A stretch of DNA of 64,000 nt from G965276765 sp965276765 (GTDB taxonomy: Bacteria; Actinomycetota; Acidimicrobiia; Acidimicrobiales; Palsa-688), in NCBI GenBank assembly GCA_965276765.1, contig OZ255627.1, positions 1,240,001 to 1,304,000 of the forward strand, given 5' to 3'. Shown here one piece after another: positions 35,072 through 43,346 of the stretch. Position 1 is the stretch's first letter; every line of letters begins with the position of its first letter. The notes under the pieces were generated by a model, which did not search any database, had not been told where the DNA came from, and saw only the letters and a list, made by a program, of their open reading frames with translations. Made by a program: the position numbers and the translations under genes.

Positions 35072-35211
35072 GCGAGGCCCCGTCGCCTGCTCAGCAATCA
35101 GCCAAGCGCCGAACCTATAGTTCGGCGCGGCACAAATGAGCTCCGCAAGCTCCGCACGACCCTATTGACAGGGCCGTTCCACATCAGCTTGGAGCAAGGA
35201 GGATGTAGTCC

Positions 35212-35241
35212 ATGCGCTTTAGGCCCGACCGGAATATCTGA
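35212..35241 (+). CDS. Possible 9-codon leader peptide upstream of the Ddn-like gene
   Basis: ATG 35212 is nine bases after AAGGAGG (35196-35202), the strongest ribosome site in this area. It reads MRFRPDRNI and its TGA (35239-35241) overlaps the ATG of the next gene (TGATG). The downstream gene has no ribosome site of its own, so the leader may deliver ribosomes to it. Evidence is position and spacing only. Confidence 0.4.
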   Translation: MRFRPDRNI

Positions 35242-35663
35242 TGCGAGACGATGTACGCCAGGCGCTGGCCATCGGTCGGTCCTCGACCATCGAGGAGCGC
35301 ACGATCGACATCACCACGACAGGGCGGCGCTCTGGGGAGCCCCGACGGATCGAGATTTGTTTCTATCGGTTCGAGGATTCCGTCTACCTGAGCGGGATCC
35401 CGGGGCCGCGCACGCGGGACTGGCTGGTCAACCTGGCCGCCGAGCCGCCTTTCACCTTCCACCTCAAGCACGGCGTCGTTGCCGATCTGCAGGCGGTAGC
35501 GACGGTCATCACCGATCCGGCAGAGCGCCGGCGAGTATTCATCGACTTCGTCGACGACTTCAACCATCGCAATGGCCCCGACAGCCCCTGGCCGAAGGCC
35601 GTCCTCGACGACTGGGTAGAACGCAGCCCGCTGGCGAGGATCAGCTTCGTAGACGCCAACTGA
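35241..35663 (+). CDS. Nitroreductase/deazaflavin (F420)-dependent oxidoreductase, Ddn-like
   Basis: 140 residues of the small split-barrel Ddn family: ERTIDITTTGRRSGEPRRIEICFYRF is the typical beta hairpin with the TTGRRSG phosphate-binding loop. YLSGIPGPRTRDWLVNLAAEP matches the next strand-helix unit, and AERRRVFIDFVDDFN the helical end. Relatives use F420H2 to reduce quinones, nitro compounds or flavin-like substrates. The start at 35241 overlaps the leader stop. Upstream lies IS110-related sequence, so the gene may have moved with it. Confidence 0.75.
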   Translation: MRDDVRQALAIGRSSTIEERTIDITTTGRRSGEPRRIEICFYRFEDSVYLSGIPGPRTRDWLVNLAAEPPFTFHLKHGVVADLQAVATVITDPAERRRVFIDFVDDFNHRNGPDSPWPKAVLDDWVERSPLARISFVDAN

Positions 35664-36053
35664 CGCAAGCTGTCAGGCACCACACCTCCAGCCCACCCAG
35701 AGCCCCGGGCGCCGGCATCCCGCCGCCGGCGCAGCCAGGGTGGCAAAGATCAATGACGTTGGGGCACTGTTACGGAGGAGTCGCTTTTTGACAGGCTGCC
35801 CGGCTCTTGGCGACAGCCCAATCGTTGGCCGGCGAAGCGCCGGCCTGGCAAGTCACGATCGTGTAGGCGGCACTCTGTTTCCTGCGATCGAACTCGCGCC
35901 TAAACGACCAAGGGGCGCTTGGAGGATGGCCTCAAGTGCGATCGTCCTTGGTTGCCCGTCATAACACCAGATTGTCCGTTCTACGCGGCCGCAGCAAGAT
36001 CACTGACGCTCGGCGCCCGGAACGGATGACGGCGCGGTCGTGTACTCGCACCG
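35664..36053. other. Gene-free interval with a strong hairpin
   Basis: About 390 bases between the Ddn-like stop and the converging MFS gene hold no convincing coding sequence. The clearest structure is GGCCGGCG-AAG-CGCCGGCC (35827-35845), an 8-bp perfect stem with a three-base loop. It has no T run but could end transcription, as GC-rich actinobacterial terminators often lack one. Confidence 0.5.
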
Positions 36054-37346
36054 CTAGCCGTCGGGTGTCCTGGACGGGCGGGCCGCGTCTGCGAGGTGCC
36101 CCGGCTCACGCAGCCATCGTGCCACGACCGCTGCGGACATCAGGCCGAGCGCGCCGACAACGGGACCCGCCAGGCTGATCGAACCGAGAGCGATTACCGC
36201 CGCGTCCACGAGCGGGCCTGCCGACGTGCCGCCGTCGGAGATCAAGCGCCAGACCGAGAGGAACGAGGCCCGACCGACATCGGGGGTCAGGTCGGCGCCG
36301 AGGGTCATGACGATGCCCGATCCCATCCCGTTGCCACACCCGAGGACCAGGGCCACCAGGAACAGCGTCGAGAAGCTGTGACTGAACGGGATAAGCAGGT
36401 GCCCGATCGACAGCACGGTGATGCAGGGGAGGGCGACGGCCCGCCGACCCCACCGATCAGAGGCGACACCGGCAGGATGAAAGAACCCCAGGTCGACCGA
36501 CGAGGAGAACGCGAAGATCGTGGCCGCCGTCGACGAGTCGAGCCCGACATGCACAGCCCACAGAGGGACGATCGCCGTTCGGCTGCCACGAAGCATGCTG
36601 ACGCCGAACGATCCGACTCCGGAGGTAGCAAACCCCCGGCGGTTGTCGGCCAGTACGCGCAGCGGGCGGACCCGTTCGCCTCGGGCAGACGCGCCGAGCC
36701 TGTCCGCTCGATCCCGTTTTATGACCAGCCAGGCGAAGCCGAGAAGCATGCAGACCAGATAGATCAAAAAGGCGGGGCCGGTGTCGTTGTGGGTCGCCAC
36801 ACCGATGTACAAGAACGGCCCGATCACGTTGCCGGCCCGATTGACTCCACCGAAGATCGACAGCGCCCTGCCTCGGGCGAAAGCTGGCGCGACGCGGCTG
36901 AGATGCGTCAACCTGACCAGGCTCCACACCGACCACCCCGCCGCCTGCAAGAACACCGAGACGGCGAGAGCGGGGACCGATCCGGCGAGTAGACAGCCGA
37001 CCAGCCCGACGCTCATGAGCGCCGCGGCGACCCACCCCGATCTCCACTCGCCGAGCCGGGCCACGATGCGGCCCGCAGGCAGATCGAAGAACATCGTTCC
37101 AAATCCGTTCACCGCCACGATGGCCGTAGCGACAGCGGGTGACGCGTGCACACCTCTGGCGGCGTAAATGAGGATCGGGAGCATCGCTCCCTGGCCGGTC
37201 GCGATAACCAGGTTCGGCAGGTACACCTGCATCCAAAGAGGTCGGACCGTCTTTGCTGCCGACTGCTGCCCCGGGCTGTTCCCAGTGCCTGGGAATCCAC
37301 CAAAAGAAGCGCCGGCCGGCTCTCCTCCGCTTTCGGCTCCCGCCAC
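36054..37346 (-). CDS. MFS transporter
   Basis: 430 residues with 12 predicted membrane helices. After a ~35-residue hydrophilic start come LPNLVIATGQGAMLPILIYAA (helix 1), the loop DLPAGRIVARLGEWRSGWVA (the A-motif region between helices 2 and 3), and SRVAPAFARGRALSIFGG. A central basic loop (IKRDRADRLGASARGERV) separates the two halves, and DRWGRRAVALP is the second A-like motif. It is probably a drug or metabolite exporter; the substrate is unknown. It stands alone: a second MFS gene lies 170 bases upstream on the same strand. Confidence 0.85.
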   Translation of the reverse strand: MAGAESGGEPAGASFGGFPGTGNSPGQQSAAKTVRPLWMQVYLPNLVIATGQGAMLPILIYAARGVHASPAVATAIVAVNGFGTMFFDLPAGRIVARLGEWRSGWVAAALMSVGLVGCLLAGSVPALAVSVFLQAAGWSVWSLVRLTHLSRVAPAFARGRALSIFGGVNRAGNVIGPFLYIGVATHNDTGPAFLIYLVCMLLGFAWLVIKRDRADRLGASARGERVRPLRVLADNRRGFATSGVGSFGVSMLRGSRTAIVPLWAVHVGLDSSTAATIFAFSSSVDLGFFHPAGVASDRWGRRAVALPCITVLSIGHLLIPFSHSFSTLFLVALVLGCGNGMGSGIVMTLGADLTPDVGRASFLSVWRLISDGGTSAGPLVDAAVIALGSISLAGPVVGALGLMSAAVVARWLREPGHLADAARPSRTPDG

Positions 37347-37518
37347 GTGGCCCTCCGCGCCTCGGCCGAACAGGAGCGCCAGCCTCCCATCGCGCTCGTC
37401 GAAGCGTCAATTCAGAACGCGACGACCAGAGGCAGCAGAATGACCCGGCCACGACTGCAAATCGCGGCGGCCAGGCTCCGCGCGCAGCTGCCGGTGGCGG
37501 CTGCGAAGTGCCCGCCTT

Positions 37519-38778
37519 TCAGGGTGTCGCTTGCGTGCTGGACGGGTTCCGGCTGGTGCCGTCGTGGGCGATGTGGGCGAGTTGGCGCCACATGACCACA
37601 ACGAACAGCGTCGAGCCGGCGAAGGCGAACCAGAAGGGACCGGTCACCCCGAAGTGGCCGGCGATGGGCCCGGCGACGGCGGCGCCGAGCACCAGGCCTC
37701 CGTAGACACCGAGGCTGTTGACGCTCGACACGCGCCCCTGCAGGGCCTCAGGCACGGCCCGCTGGCGCACGGTGACCGAGGTGGAGCCCCACACGAAGGC
37801 GTGGGCGCCGAAGACGACCATGATCCCAATGGCCACCGCCGGGCTGGTGGTGAGGGCCAGGGAGAGGTGGGTGAAGGTCTCGATGATCAGCCCGACCCGC
37901 ATGATGTTGCCCAGGCTGACCCGGCGGGTGAGCCACCCGTAGCCGACCGTGCCCGCCACCCCACCCACGGCGCTGGCCGTGGTCAGTAGACCAAAGCCGA
38001 TTGCGCCGAGGTGCAGGCGCTCCTCGGCGTAGAGGACGAGCACGGACCAGGCGGCCCCGAAGGTGACGTTGAAGACGAAGATGGTGACCACCAGGGTGCG
38101 CACGGCGGCGTGGTGGACGACCCACCCGAAGCCGTCGACCACCTCGGTCCGCAGGTGGGAGGTGGTCGCCGCCGGCGGGCGAGCAGGCAAGCGGATCCGG
38201 GTGACCAGCAAGGCGCCGAGACCGACGAGCACGGCTTGGCCGACGAAGGGAAAGACCATGCCGGCGGCGAAAAGGACGGCGCCGAGGGGCGGCCCGGCCA
38301 GCTGGTTGAGGGTGACGACCCCAGTCAGGACCCGTGAGTTGGCCAGCGTGAGGTCGTCACGGCCGACGAGGGACGGCAGGAGTGATGTCGAGGCGGTGTC
38401 GCTGAAGACTTCGGCCGTGCCCAGGACGAACAGGGCCGAGAGCACCACGGCGATGTCCGCCCATCCGATGAGAATGGCGGCAGCCAGCACGGCCACGACG
38501 GCGGCTCGGGCCAACTCGACGGCGGCCGAGAGGGTGACCCGGTTGACTCGGTCCGCAATAACGCCGCCGAACACGCCGAACAGCAGCCACGGCAGGCGCT
38601 GGAGTAGCAGGGCGAGGGCGACCAGGCTGGGGTTGTGGGTTCGGGAGGCGACGAGCAACGGGCCGGCGGCCAGGGCGAACCCATCGCCGAGGTTCGCCGT
38701 CCAAAAGGAGGCGACCAGCCACCGGAACTTGGTACCCAGGCGGGCGGGAAACAACCGCTCGATCACCGCGCCCACCAT
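37519..38778 (-). CDS. MFS transporter (DHA3-like exporter)
   Basis: 419 residues with 12 helices. FRWLVASFWTANLGDGFALAA opens helix 1, LLQRLPWLLFGVFGGVIADRVNR is the loop 2-3 motif of the enterobactin/macrolide exporter group, and TVGYGWLTRRVSLGNIM follows in the second half. PSLVGRDDLTLANSRVLTG is typical of DHA3 proteins. Likely a proton-driven exporter of small hydrophobic compounds. A TetR remnant lies 100 bases upstream, divergent, and may be its former regulator. Confidence 0.87.
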   Translation of the reverse strand: MVGAVIERLFPARLGTKFRWLVASFWTANLGDGFALAAGPLLVASRTHNPSLVALALLLQRLPWLLFGVFGGVIADRVNRVTLSAAVELARAAVVAVLAAAILIGWADIAVVLSALFVLGTAEVFSDTASTSLLPSLVGRDDLTLANSRVLTGVVTLNQLAGPPLGAVLFAAGMVFPFVGQAVLVGLGALLVTRIRLPARPPAATTSHLRTEVVDGFGWVVHHAAVRTLVVTIFVFNVTFGAAWSVLVLYAEERLHLGAIGFGLLTTASAVGGVAGTVGYGWLTRRVSLGNIMRVGLIIETFTHLSLALTTSPAVAIGIMVVFGAHAFVWGSTSVTVRQRAVPEALQGRVSSVNSLGVYGGLVLGAAVAGPIAGHFGVTGPFWFAFAGSTLFVVVMWRQLAHIAHDGTSRNPSSTQATP

Positions 38779-38879
38779 CGGATGATAAGCGCGCCCCAGC
38801 GATCTGCCGGCGCCCAGAATGTCCGGATGTCAGCGGGCCGCCCCTGCGACGTAGGTGGACAACCGTGATTCCATAGCGA

Positions 38880-39040
38880 TGGACTCACCCCGCCGATGGC
38901 AGCTATCGCCACCCGGCGGGCGTCGGTGCGGCACGCCCTACCGCCAGTCTCTTGATCGCGACGCGCTATTCACCGAGCTCACCCACCGCTCGTTCGAGCA
39001 GGTGCTCCACAACGCTGACACCGCCGAGATCGGGGACGTC
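38880..39040 (+). pseudogene. TetR regulator remnant
   Basis: Between two intact genes, short stretches match TetR proteins in different frames: MAAIAT near 38893 (the start of the HTH) and RDALFTELTHRSFEQVLHNA at about 38957-39016. The latter is clearly similar to REALLDALTRRSFDQVLRNA of the intact TetR at 710-1315. Most of the regulator is missing and the frame is broken between these parts, so it cannot be functional. Confidence 0.55.
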
Positions 39041-39105
39041 GCCGATAGAGAGCTGTGCTGCTTCATCCGCGCCGGCGGCGCACGCTGGGCGGTTGGGCTC
39101 ATCCC

Positions 39106-39966
39106 TTAGCGGCTCGCCGCCCGCAGCCAGGACGTCAGGTCCAGGAGGTCGGCATCGAGGCGCCTGGTGGCCTCGAAGTCGGCCCGATAGGCCGGCGTGT
39201 CGACGAACCAGCGGAACATGGCCTGTCGGTCGGTGTCGTCGCCGAGCACGCTGAGCGGTGCCTCCTCGAACCGTCCGGGTTTTCCGAGGTGTTCGCCGAT
39301 GCGTCGCGCTATCTCGTCGCAGGTCGCCTCGTCTCCGGCGATCTCGATGCTGCCTGCGGGAAGCGCGTCGGGCTCGACCAGAACTGCCGCCGAGACGAGA
39401 CCGATATCGCGCACCGCGACCATCTGCAGCGTCACGTCCCCACGCATGGGCAGGCGCAGCACGAAGTTGGGCTCTGAGCTCGGGGCCAGCGCCTGCGTGA
39501 GGTTCTCCATGAAGAACGTGGGCCGGACAAACGACGCCGGAACGGACTCGGCGAGCGCCTCCTCCACCCTGCGCTTGCTCTCGAAGTGCGGGACGCCGCT
39601 TTCTCGCTCGGCGCCCCCGACCGAGGAGTAGACAACGTGCGGGACACCGGCTCGAGCTGCCGCGTCCGCCGTCCCCCGCCCGCGGCGGATCTCACCTTCG
39701 GTGCCACCGCTTTCGGCGTCGAAGGTGGTCATCAGGAACAGGCTGCGCACCCCGCCGAGGGCCTCGACCATTGATTCCGGGTCGTCCTGATCGCCAGTGA
39801 CGAGGCTGACGTCCCGCGCCGCGAGGGCTCTGCTTTTCTGCGATGCCGGATCGCGGACGATTGCCCGAACGGGCATGCCGTGGCGCAGCAGGGCGTCCAC
39901 GACGGCGCCGCCCTGCTGGCCGGTGGCGCCCGTGACGGCGATGGGGTCGGAGGAATCTGAGGTCAT
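39106..39966 (-). CDS. NmrA-family NAD(P)-binding protein
   Basis: 286 residues. IAVTGATGQQGGAVVDALLRHG is the Rossmann dinucleotide motif of NmrA and isoflavone-reductase-like atypical SDRs, followed by VRAIVRDP. HVVYSSVGGAERESGVPHFESK matches the sequence leading to the usual Lys. The group includes redox sensors and quinone reductases. The start is ATG 39966; it is divergent from the flavoprotein gene at 40045 with only 78 bases between them, so the promoters are probably shared. Confidence 0.87.
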   Translation of the reverse strand: MTSDSSDPIAVTGATGQQGGAVVDALLRHGMPVRAIVRDPASQKSRALAARDVSLVTGDQDDPESMVEALGGVRSLFLMTTFDAESGGTEGEIRRGRGTADAAARAGVPHVVYSSVGGAERESGVPHFESKRRVEEALAESVPASFVRPTFFMENLTQALAPSSEPNFVLRLPMRGDVTLQMVAVRDIGLVSAAVLVEPDALPAGSIEIAGDEATCDEIARRIGEHLGKPGRFEEAPLSVLGDDTDRQAMFRWFVDTPAYRADFEATRRLDADLLDLTSWLRAASR

Positions 39967-40044
39967 GCACCAAGTATCGCACGATCCGGACGAAATCGTC
40001 CTCATCGGAGGTAGCCTGAATCCAGCCCTGCGACCCGCATGTGA

Positions 40045-41385
40045 ATGGAGCCCGACTTGACCAAACCGGTCCACTTCTTCCCGCCCGGTAGCGCGGAGTA
40101 CGCCGCCGCGACCAGCCCGGACAACTCAAGTGCCGTGCAACAACCGGCGTTCGTGGCGAGTCCTGTCGACGCGGCCGGGGTGAGCGCGGCCGTTGTCGAG
40201 GCTGCCGACCGCGGGCTGACGGTGCTCCCGCAGGCCACCGGTCATGGCGCGGGCGGCATCGTGGGCGACGACGCGATCATCCTCGACACCTCGGGCCTGC
40301 GGGACCTGACGATCGATGCCCAGGCGCGGACCGCGTCGGCCGGACCCGGCCTGACCTGGGGTGAGATCAACGCGCAGGCCGAGGTCCACGGTCTGCTGGG
40401 GCTCGCCGGGTCCTCGCCGTCGGTGGCCATCGCGGGCTACACCTTCGGTGGCGGGTTCGGCTGGCTGACCCGGCCGCACGGTGCCGCCAGCTCCGCGCTG
40501 CGTTCGGTCGAGTACGTCGACGGCCTCGGCAGGATCCGGTTCGCCGCCGACGACGCCGTCGACCCGATGGATCGAGATGCGCTCTGGGCCTTCCGGGGCG
40601 GCGGCGGCGTCGGTATCGCCACCCGGCTGGACTTCGATCTGGTAGCCGTGCCCACGCTGTACGCCGGACTGCTGCTGTGGCCCATCGACGCCCTCGAAGC
40701 CGTCGTCGGCGCCTGGGCGCAGGCGCTGCCCGACGTCGGTGACGCCGTCGCCACCAGCATCTCCGTGCTGCACACGCCTCCCGTACCGGCGTTTCCCGAC
40801 GGCCTGCGCGGAGTGCCCGTCGTGCACCTAGCCGTCGCCTGTAGCACCGGCGAACAGGGCGCGTTGGCCCTCTTAGGTGCCGTCCGGTCCGCCGCCGCGC
40901 CCGGTATGGACACCTGGGGCCCGAAGGACTCCAGTGGTCTCGCGCAGATCCACCTCGACCCGCCTTCGGCCGTCCCGGCCCACGGTCTGGCGCGCTGGCT
41001 AAGCCCCGACACGCCACGCGTCGCCGCCGATGTGCTTCGTGTCGCCGCGGACGCTGATTCGGCCCTGTCCATGCTCGAGATCCGCTCGTTTGACAACGAA
41101 GCGCCAGCACGTGCGGGAGCCGAGACCGCCATCGTCGGACCGTTTGCCCTGCACGCCGTCGGCGCGCTGGTCGAGCCGTCGTCGCCGGACCGGATCGAGC
41201 AGGCCTTCGACACACTGCGATCGGCGGCTGCCTCAGTCGATCTCGGCCGCAGTCTCGGTTCCTGGGCCGAAGGTCAAGACTCGGTGCCGGACGCGCTGCC
41301 CGACGAAATCCGCCGACGGGTCGCGGCGATCGCCGACGCCGTGGACCCGAGGGGCACCATCAGCCGCTCGCGCTATCTCGTCTGA
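40045..41385 (+). CDS. FAD-binding oxidoreductase (PCMH/berberine-bridge type)
   Basis: 446 residues. FVASPVDAAGVSAAVVEAADRGL starts the PCMH FAD domain. ATGHGAGG holds His67, the position of the covalent flavin bond in many relatives. GLTWGEINAQAEVHGLLGLAGSS and GYTFGGGFGWLTRPHG complete the flavin pocket. The C-terminus ends RYLV and lacks the usual berberine-bridge Asn motif. It oxidises an alcohol, sugar or phenol to give hydrogen peroxide or reduced acceptor; the substrate is unknown. Divergent partner: the NmrA gene. Confidence 0.85.
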   Translation: MEPDLTKPVHFFPPGSAEYAAATSPDNSSAVQQPAFVASPVDAAGVSAAVVEAADRGLTVLPQATGHGAGGIVGDDAIILDTSGLRDLTIDAQARTASAGPGLTWGEINAQAEVHGLLGLAGSSPSVAIAGYTFGGGFGWLTRPHGAASSALRSVEYVDGLGRIRFAADDAVDPMDRDALWAFRGGGGVGIATRLDFDLVAVPTLYAGLLLWPIDALEAVVGAWAQALPDVGDAVATSISVLHTPPVPAFPDGLRGVPVVHLAVACSTGEQGALALLGAVRSAAAPGMDTWGPKDSSGLAQIHLDPPSAVPAHGLARWLSPDTPRVAADVLRVAADADSALSMLEIRSFDNEAPARAGAETAIVGPFALHAVGALVEPSSPDRIEQAFDTLRSAAASVDLGRSLGSWAEGQDSVPDALPDEIRRRVAAIADAVDPRGTISRSRYLV

Positions 41386-41529
41386 AAGCGCTCGGCCCTG
41401 CGCCGAAATGACGCTTCGACGTCGGATCCGCCGCCGCCGGCAGGATCGTCACTGGATCAATCATCGGTGCTGCTCGAACGCTCGCCGGGTGCCGGGTCTG
41501 GGCTTGCTGTTGCAGCGTGGGTGTGTTGA

Positions 41530-41706
41530 TCAGTGCCGTCCTCGCACGACCTCGCTGAGGGGTGTGGCGGGGCGGCCGAGTAGCTGTGCAAGGTCCTGAC
41601 TGTCGGTCTCGAGGTCACCGTGGGCGATGGAGGAGTCGAGGGCGGCGACGAAGTGGGCGTTCGCCTCGTCGAGGCCGGCGGACAGGGACAGTCGAGGAAC
41701 GGCCAC
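41530..41706 (-). pseudogene. C-terminal fragment of an NmrA/QorB-type NAD(P)H-binding protein
   Basis: 58 residues can be read. DLETDSQDLAQLLGRPATPLSEVV is the C-terminal signature of QorB/YtfG-like quinone reductases (~285 residues when complete). The rest of the gene is absent: 18 bases upstream of the fragment lies the end of the IS630 element, and the DNA beyond the element is an unrelated ABC permease. A GTG at 41706 has AAAGGAG six bases before it, so the fragment might still be translated. Read as a remnant left by insertion or deletion. Confidence 0.6.
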
Positions 41707-41725
41707 AGGAGGCTCCTTTTGCCTA

Positions 41726-41754
41726 GTGGTCCTGCCGAAAAGTACATCGGTGTA
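41726..41754 (+). repeat. Left terminal inverted repeat of the IS630 element
   Basis: It starts GTGGTCCTG and ends TCGGTGTA. It matches the complement of 43318-43346 at 21 of 29 positions: the outer nine (one mismatch) and the inner block AGTnCnTCGGTGTA are conserved, the middle is not, giving a bipartite end. Confidence 0.75.
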
Positions 41755-41805
41755 ACTTGATGTGTCGGGGGAGCGGTGCTGGGCGGCGTGGGTTGGAGGT
41801 TGCCG

Positions 41806-42957
41806 ATGGGTCGTCGCTCGCCGTTCGTGGTCCGCTTGTCGATCGAGGATCGCTTCCTGCTCGAAGCGAGGGCGTCGTCGTACACGGCTTGTCATGCGGT
41901 GGTGGTCCGGGCCCGGATCGTGCTGGCTGCCGCCGAGGGTGTGGCCAACACCGAGATCGCCGCTCGTGTCGGGGTGTGTGTCGATGTCGTGTCGAAGTGG
42001 CGAAAACGTTTCGTGGTCGAGGGTGTCGCTGGGCTCGCGGATCGGGCCCGGTCGGGCCGGCCCAAGCAGTTCGCGGCTGAGGTGACCGCAGGGATCAAGG
42101 CTTTGGCGTGCGAACCGCCCGAGGCCAGGGCGGTGCCGTTGTCGAGGTGGACCTCCACCGAGCTGGCAGCCCAGGCGATCACCGAGGGGCTGGTCAGCTC
42201 GATCTCGGCGTCGACGGTCCGCCGTTGGCTGGCCGCTGATGTGATCAAGCCGTGGCGGCACCGGTCGTGGATCTTCCCTCGCGACCCGAACTTCGCGGCC
42301 AAAGCCGCCCGTGTGCTCGACCTCTACGGGCGGGTCTGGGACGGTGAGCCGCTCGGCGCCGACGAGTATGTGATCTCCGCGGACGAGAAGTCCCAGCTCC
42401 AAGCGCTGCGCCGGGTCCATCCCGAGCTCGGCACCGGTCCCGGCCGCGTGCGGCGCGTCGAGTTCGAGTACAAGCGAGGCGGCACGCTCGCCTACATGGG
42501 CGCCTACGACGTGCACGCCGCCCGACTGTTCGGCACCGTGGCGGCCAAGACCGGGATCGTCCCGTTCATGGACCTCGTCGCCCATGTCATGTCCACCGAG
42601 CCCTACGCCAGCGCTCGCAGGGTGTTCTGGGTGGTTGACAACGGCAGCAGCCACAAGGGGCAGCCGTCGATCGCCCGGATGACCGCAGCACACCCGACCG
42701 CCCGACTGGTCCACCTGCCCGTGCACGCCTCCTGGCTCAACCAGATCGAGATCGTCTTCTCCGTCATCCAACGCAAGGTCATCAAACCGGCCGACTTCGC
42801 CGACCTCGCCGCCCTCGCGGACCGTCTCAAACGATTCACCCACCACTACAACACCACGGCCCGACCCTTCGACTGGCGCTTCACCCGAGCCGACTTGGCC
42901 GCCATGCTCGAACGCCTCGACACCCACCGCAGCACGGAGATGACCATGGCCGCCTGA
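41806..42957 (+). CDS. IS630 family transposase (DDE)
   Basis: 383 residues from ATG 41806. An N-terminal HTH reads ARIVLAAAEGVANTEIAARVGV followed by VVSKWRKRFV. A second HTH-like unit is ISASTVRRWLAADVIKPW. The catalytic acids are in ISADEKSQLQAL (first Asp), WVVDNGSSHKG (second Asp) and SWLNQIEIVFSVIQRK (Glu), all present. RLKRFTHHYNTTARPFDW is the normal C-terminal signature. It inserts at TA dinucleotides. A ten-residue upstream start at 41776 is possible. Confidence 0.93.
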   Translation: MGRRSPFVVRLSIEDRFLLEARASSYTACHAVVVRARIVLAAAEGVANTEIAARVGVCVDVVSKWRKRFVVEGVAGLADRARSGRPKQFAAEVTAGIKALACEPPEARAVPLSRWTSTELAAQAITEGLVSSISASTVRRWLAADVIKPWRHRSWIFPRDPNFAAKAARVLDLYGRVWDGEPLGADEYVISADEKSQLQALRRVHPELGTGPGRVRRVEFEYKRGGTLAYMGAYDVHAARLFGTVAAKTGIVPFMDLVAHVMSTEPYASARRVFWVVDNGSSHKGQPSIARMTAAHPTARLVHLPVHASWLNQIEIVFSVIQRKVIKPADFADLAALADRLKRFTHHYNTTARPFDWRFTRADLAAMLERLDTHRSTEMTMAA

Positions 42958-42981
42958 CCGACCCAGGCAAGATAGGTGCCC

Positions 42982-43317
42982 ATGAAGGGCCCCCCGGCGT
43001 CGATGCGATCAAGTCTCTCCCAACGACTCAACGCCCGCGCCCGCGAGCGCTGGCCGCAACTGGCCGGGATCGACGTCCGATTCCGAGCCAACTTCGCCTA
43101 CATCAACGGCCGCTGGCCCGACGGCACCACCGAACAGCTCTGCCGACTCCGCTACGGCGGCGTCCTTCACACCTGGGGCTTCGCCATCTACCGGGCCAGC
43201 CACGACGACTACCACGACAGCTACCTCCCCAACGGCACCCCCGCCGGCAGCCCCGAAGAAGCACTCGACTGCGCCTGCGGCCTCTACCTCAACGACCCAA
43301 CCGCCTGGCAACCCTGA
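42982..43317 (+). CDS. Passenger protein of the IS630 element, unknown function
   Basis: 111 residues from ATG 42982 (GTG 42976 also possible). It reads SLSQRLNARARERWPQLAG, then RFRANFAYINGRWPDGTT, then LCRLRYGGVLHTWGFAIYRASHDDYHDSYLP, and ends at GLYLNDPTAWQP. It lies wholly inside the element, 24 bases after the transposase stop and just before the right end. I recognise no catalytic motif; the His/Asp/Tyr-rich centre is distinctive. Similar small ORFs are found behind other IS630-type transposases, which suggests a role in transposition or maintenance; that is inference. Confidence 0.7.
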   Translation: MKGPPASMRSSLSQRLNARARERWPQLAGIDVRFRANFAYINGRWPDGTTEQLCRLRYGGVLHTWGFAIYRASHDDYHDSYLPNGTPAGSPEEALDCACGLYLNDPTAWQP

Positions 43318-43346
43318 TACACCGACGAACTAACGCCCAGCACCAC
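43318..43346 (-). repeat. Right terminal inverted repeat of the IS630 element
   Basis: Read on the minus strand it starts GTGGTGCTG and carries TCGGTGTA at positions 22-29, matching the left end at 21 of 29 positions. The flanking TA and TAG form the last bases of the neighbouring permease stop codon. Confidence 0.75.
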
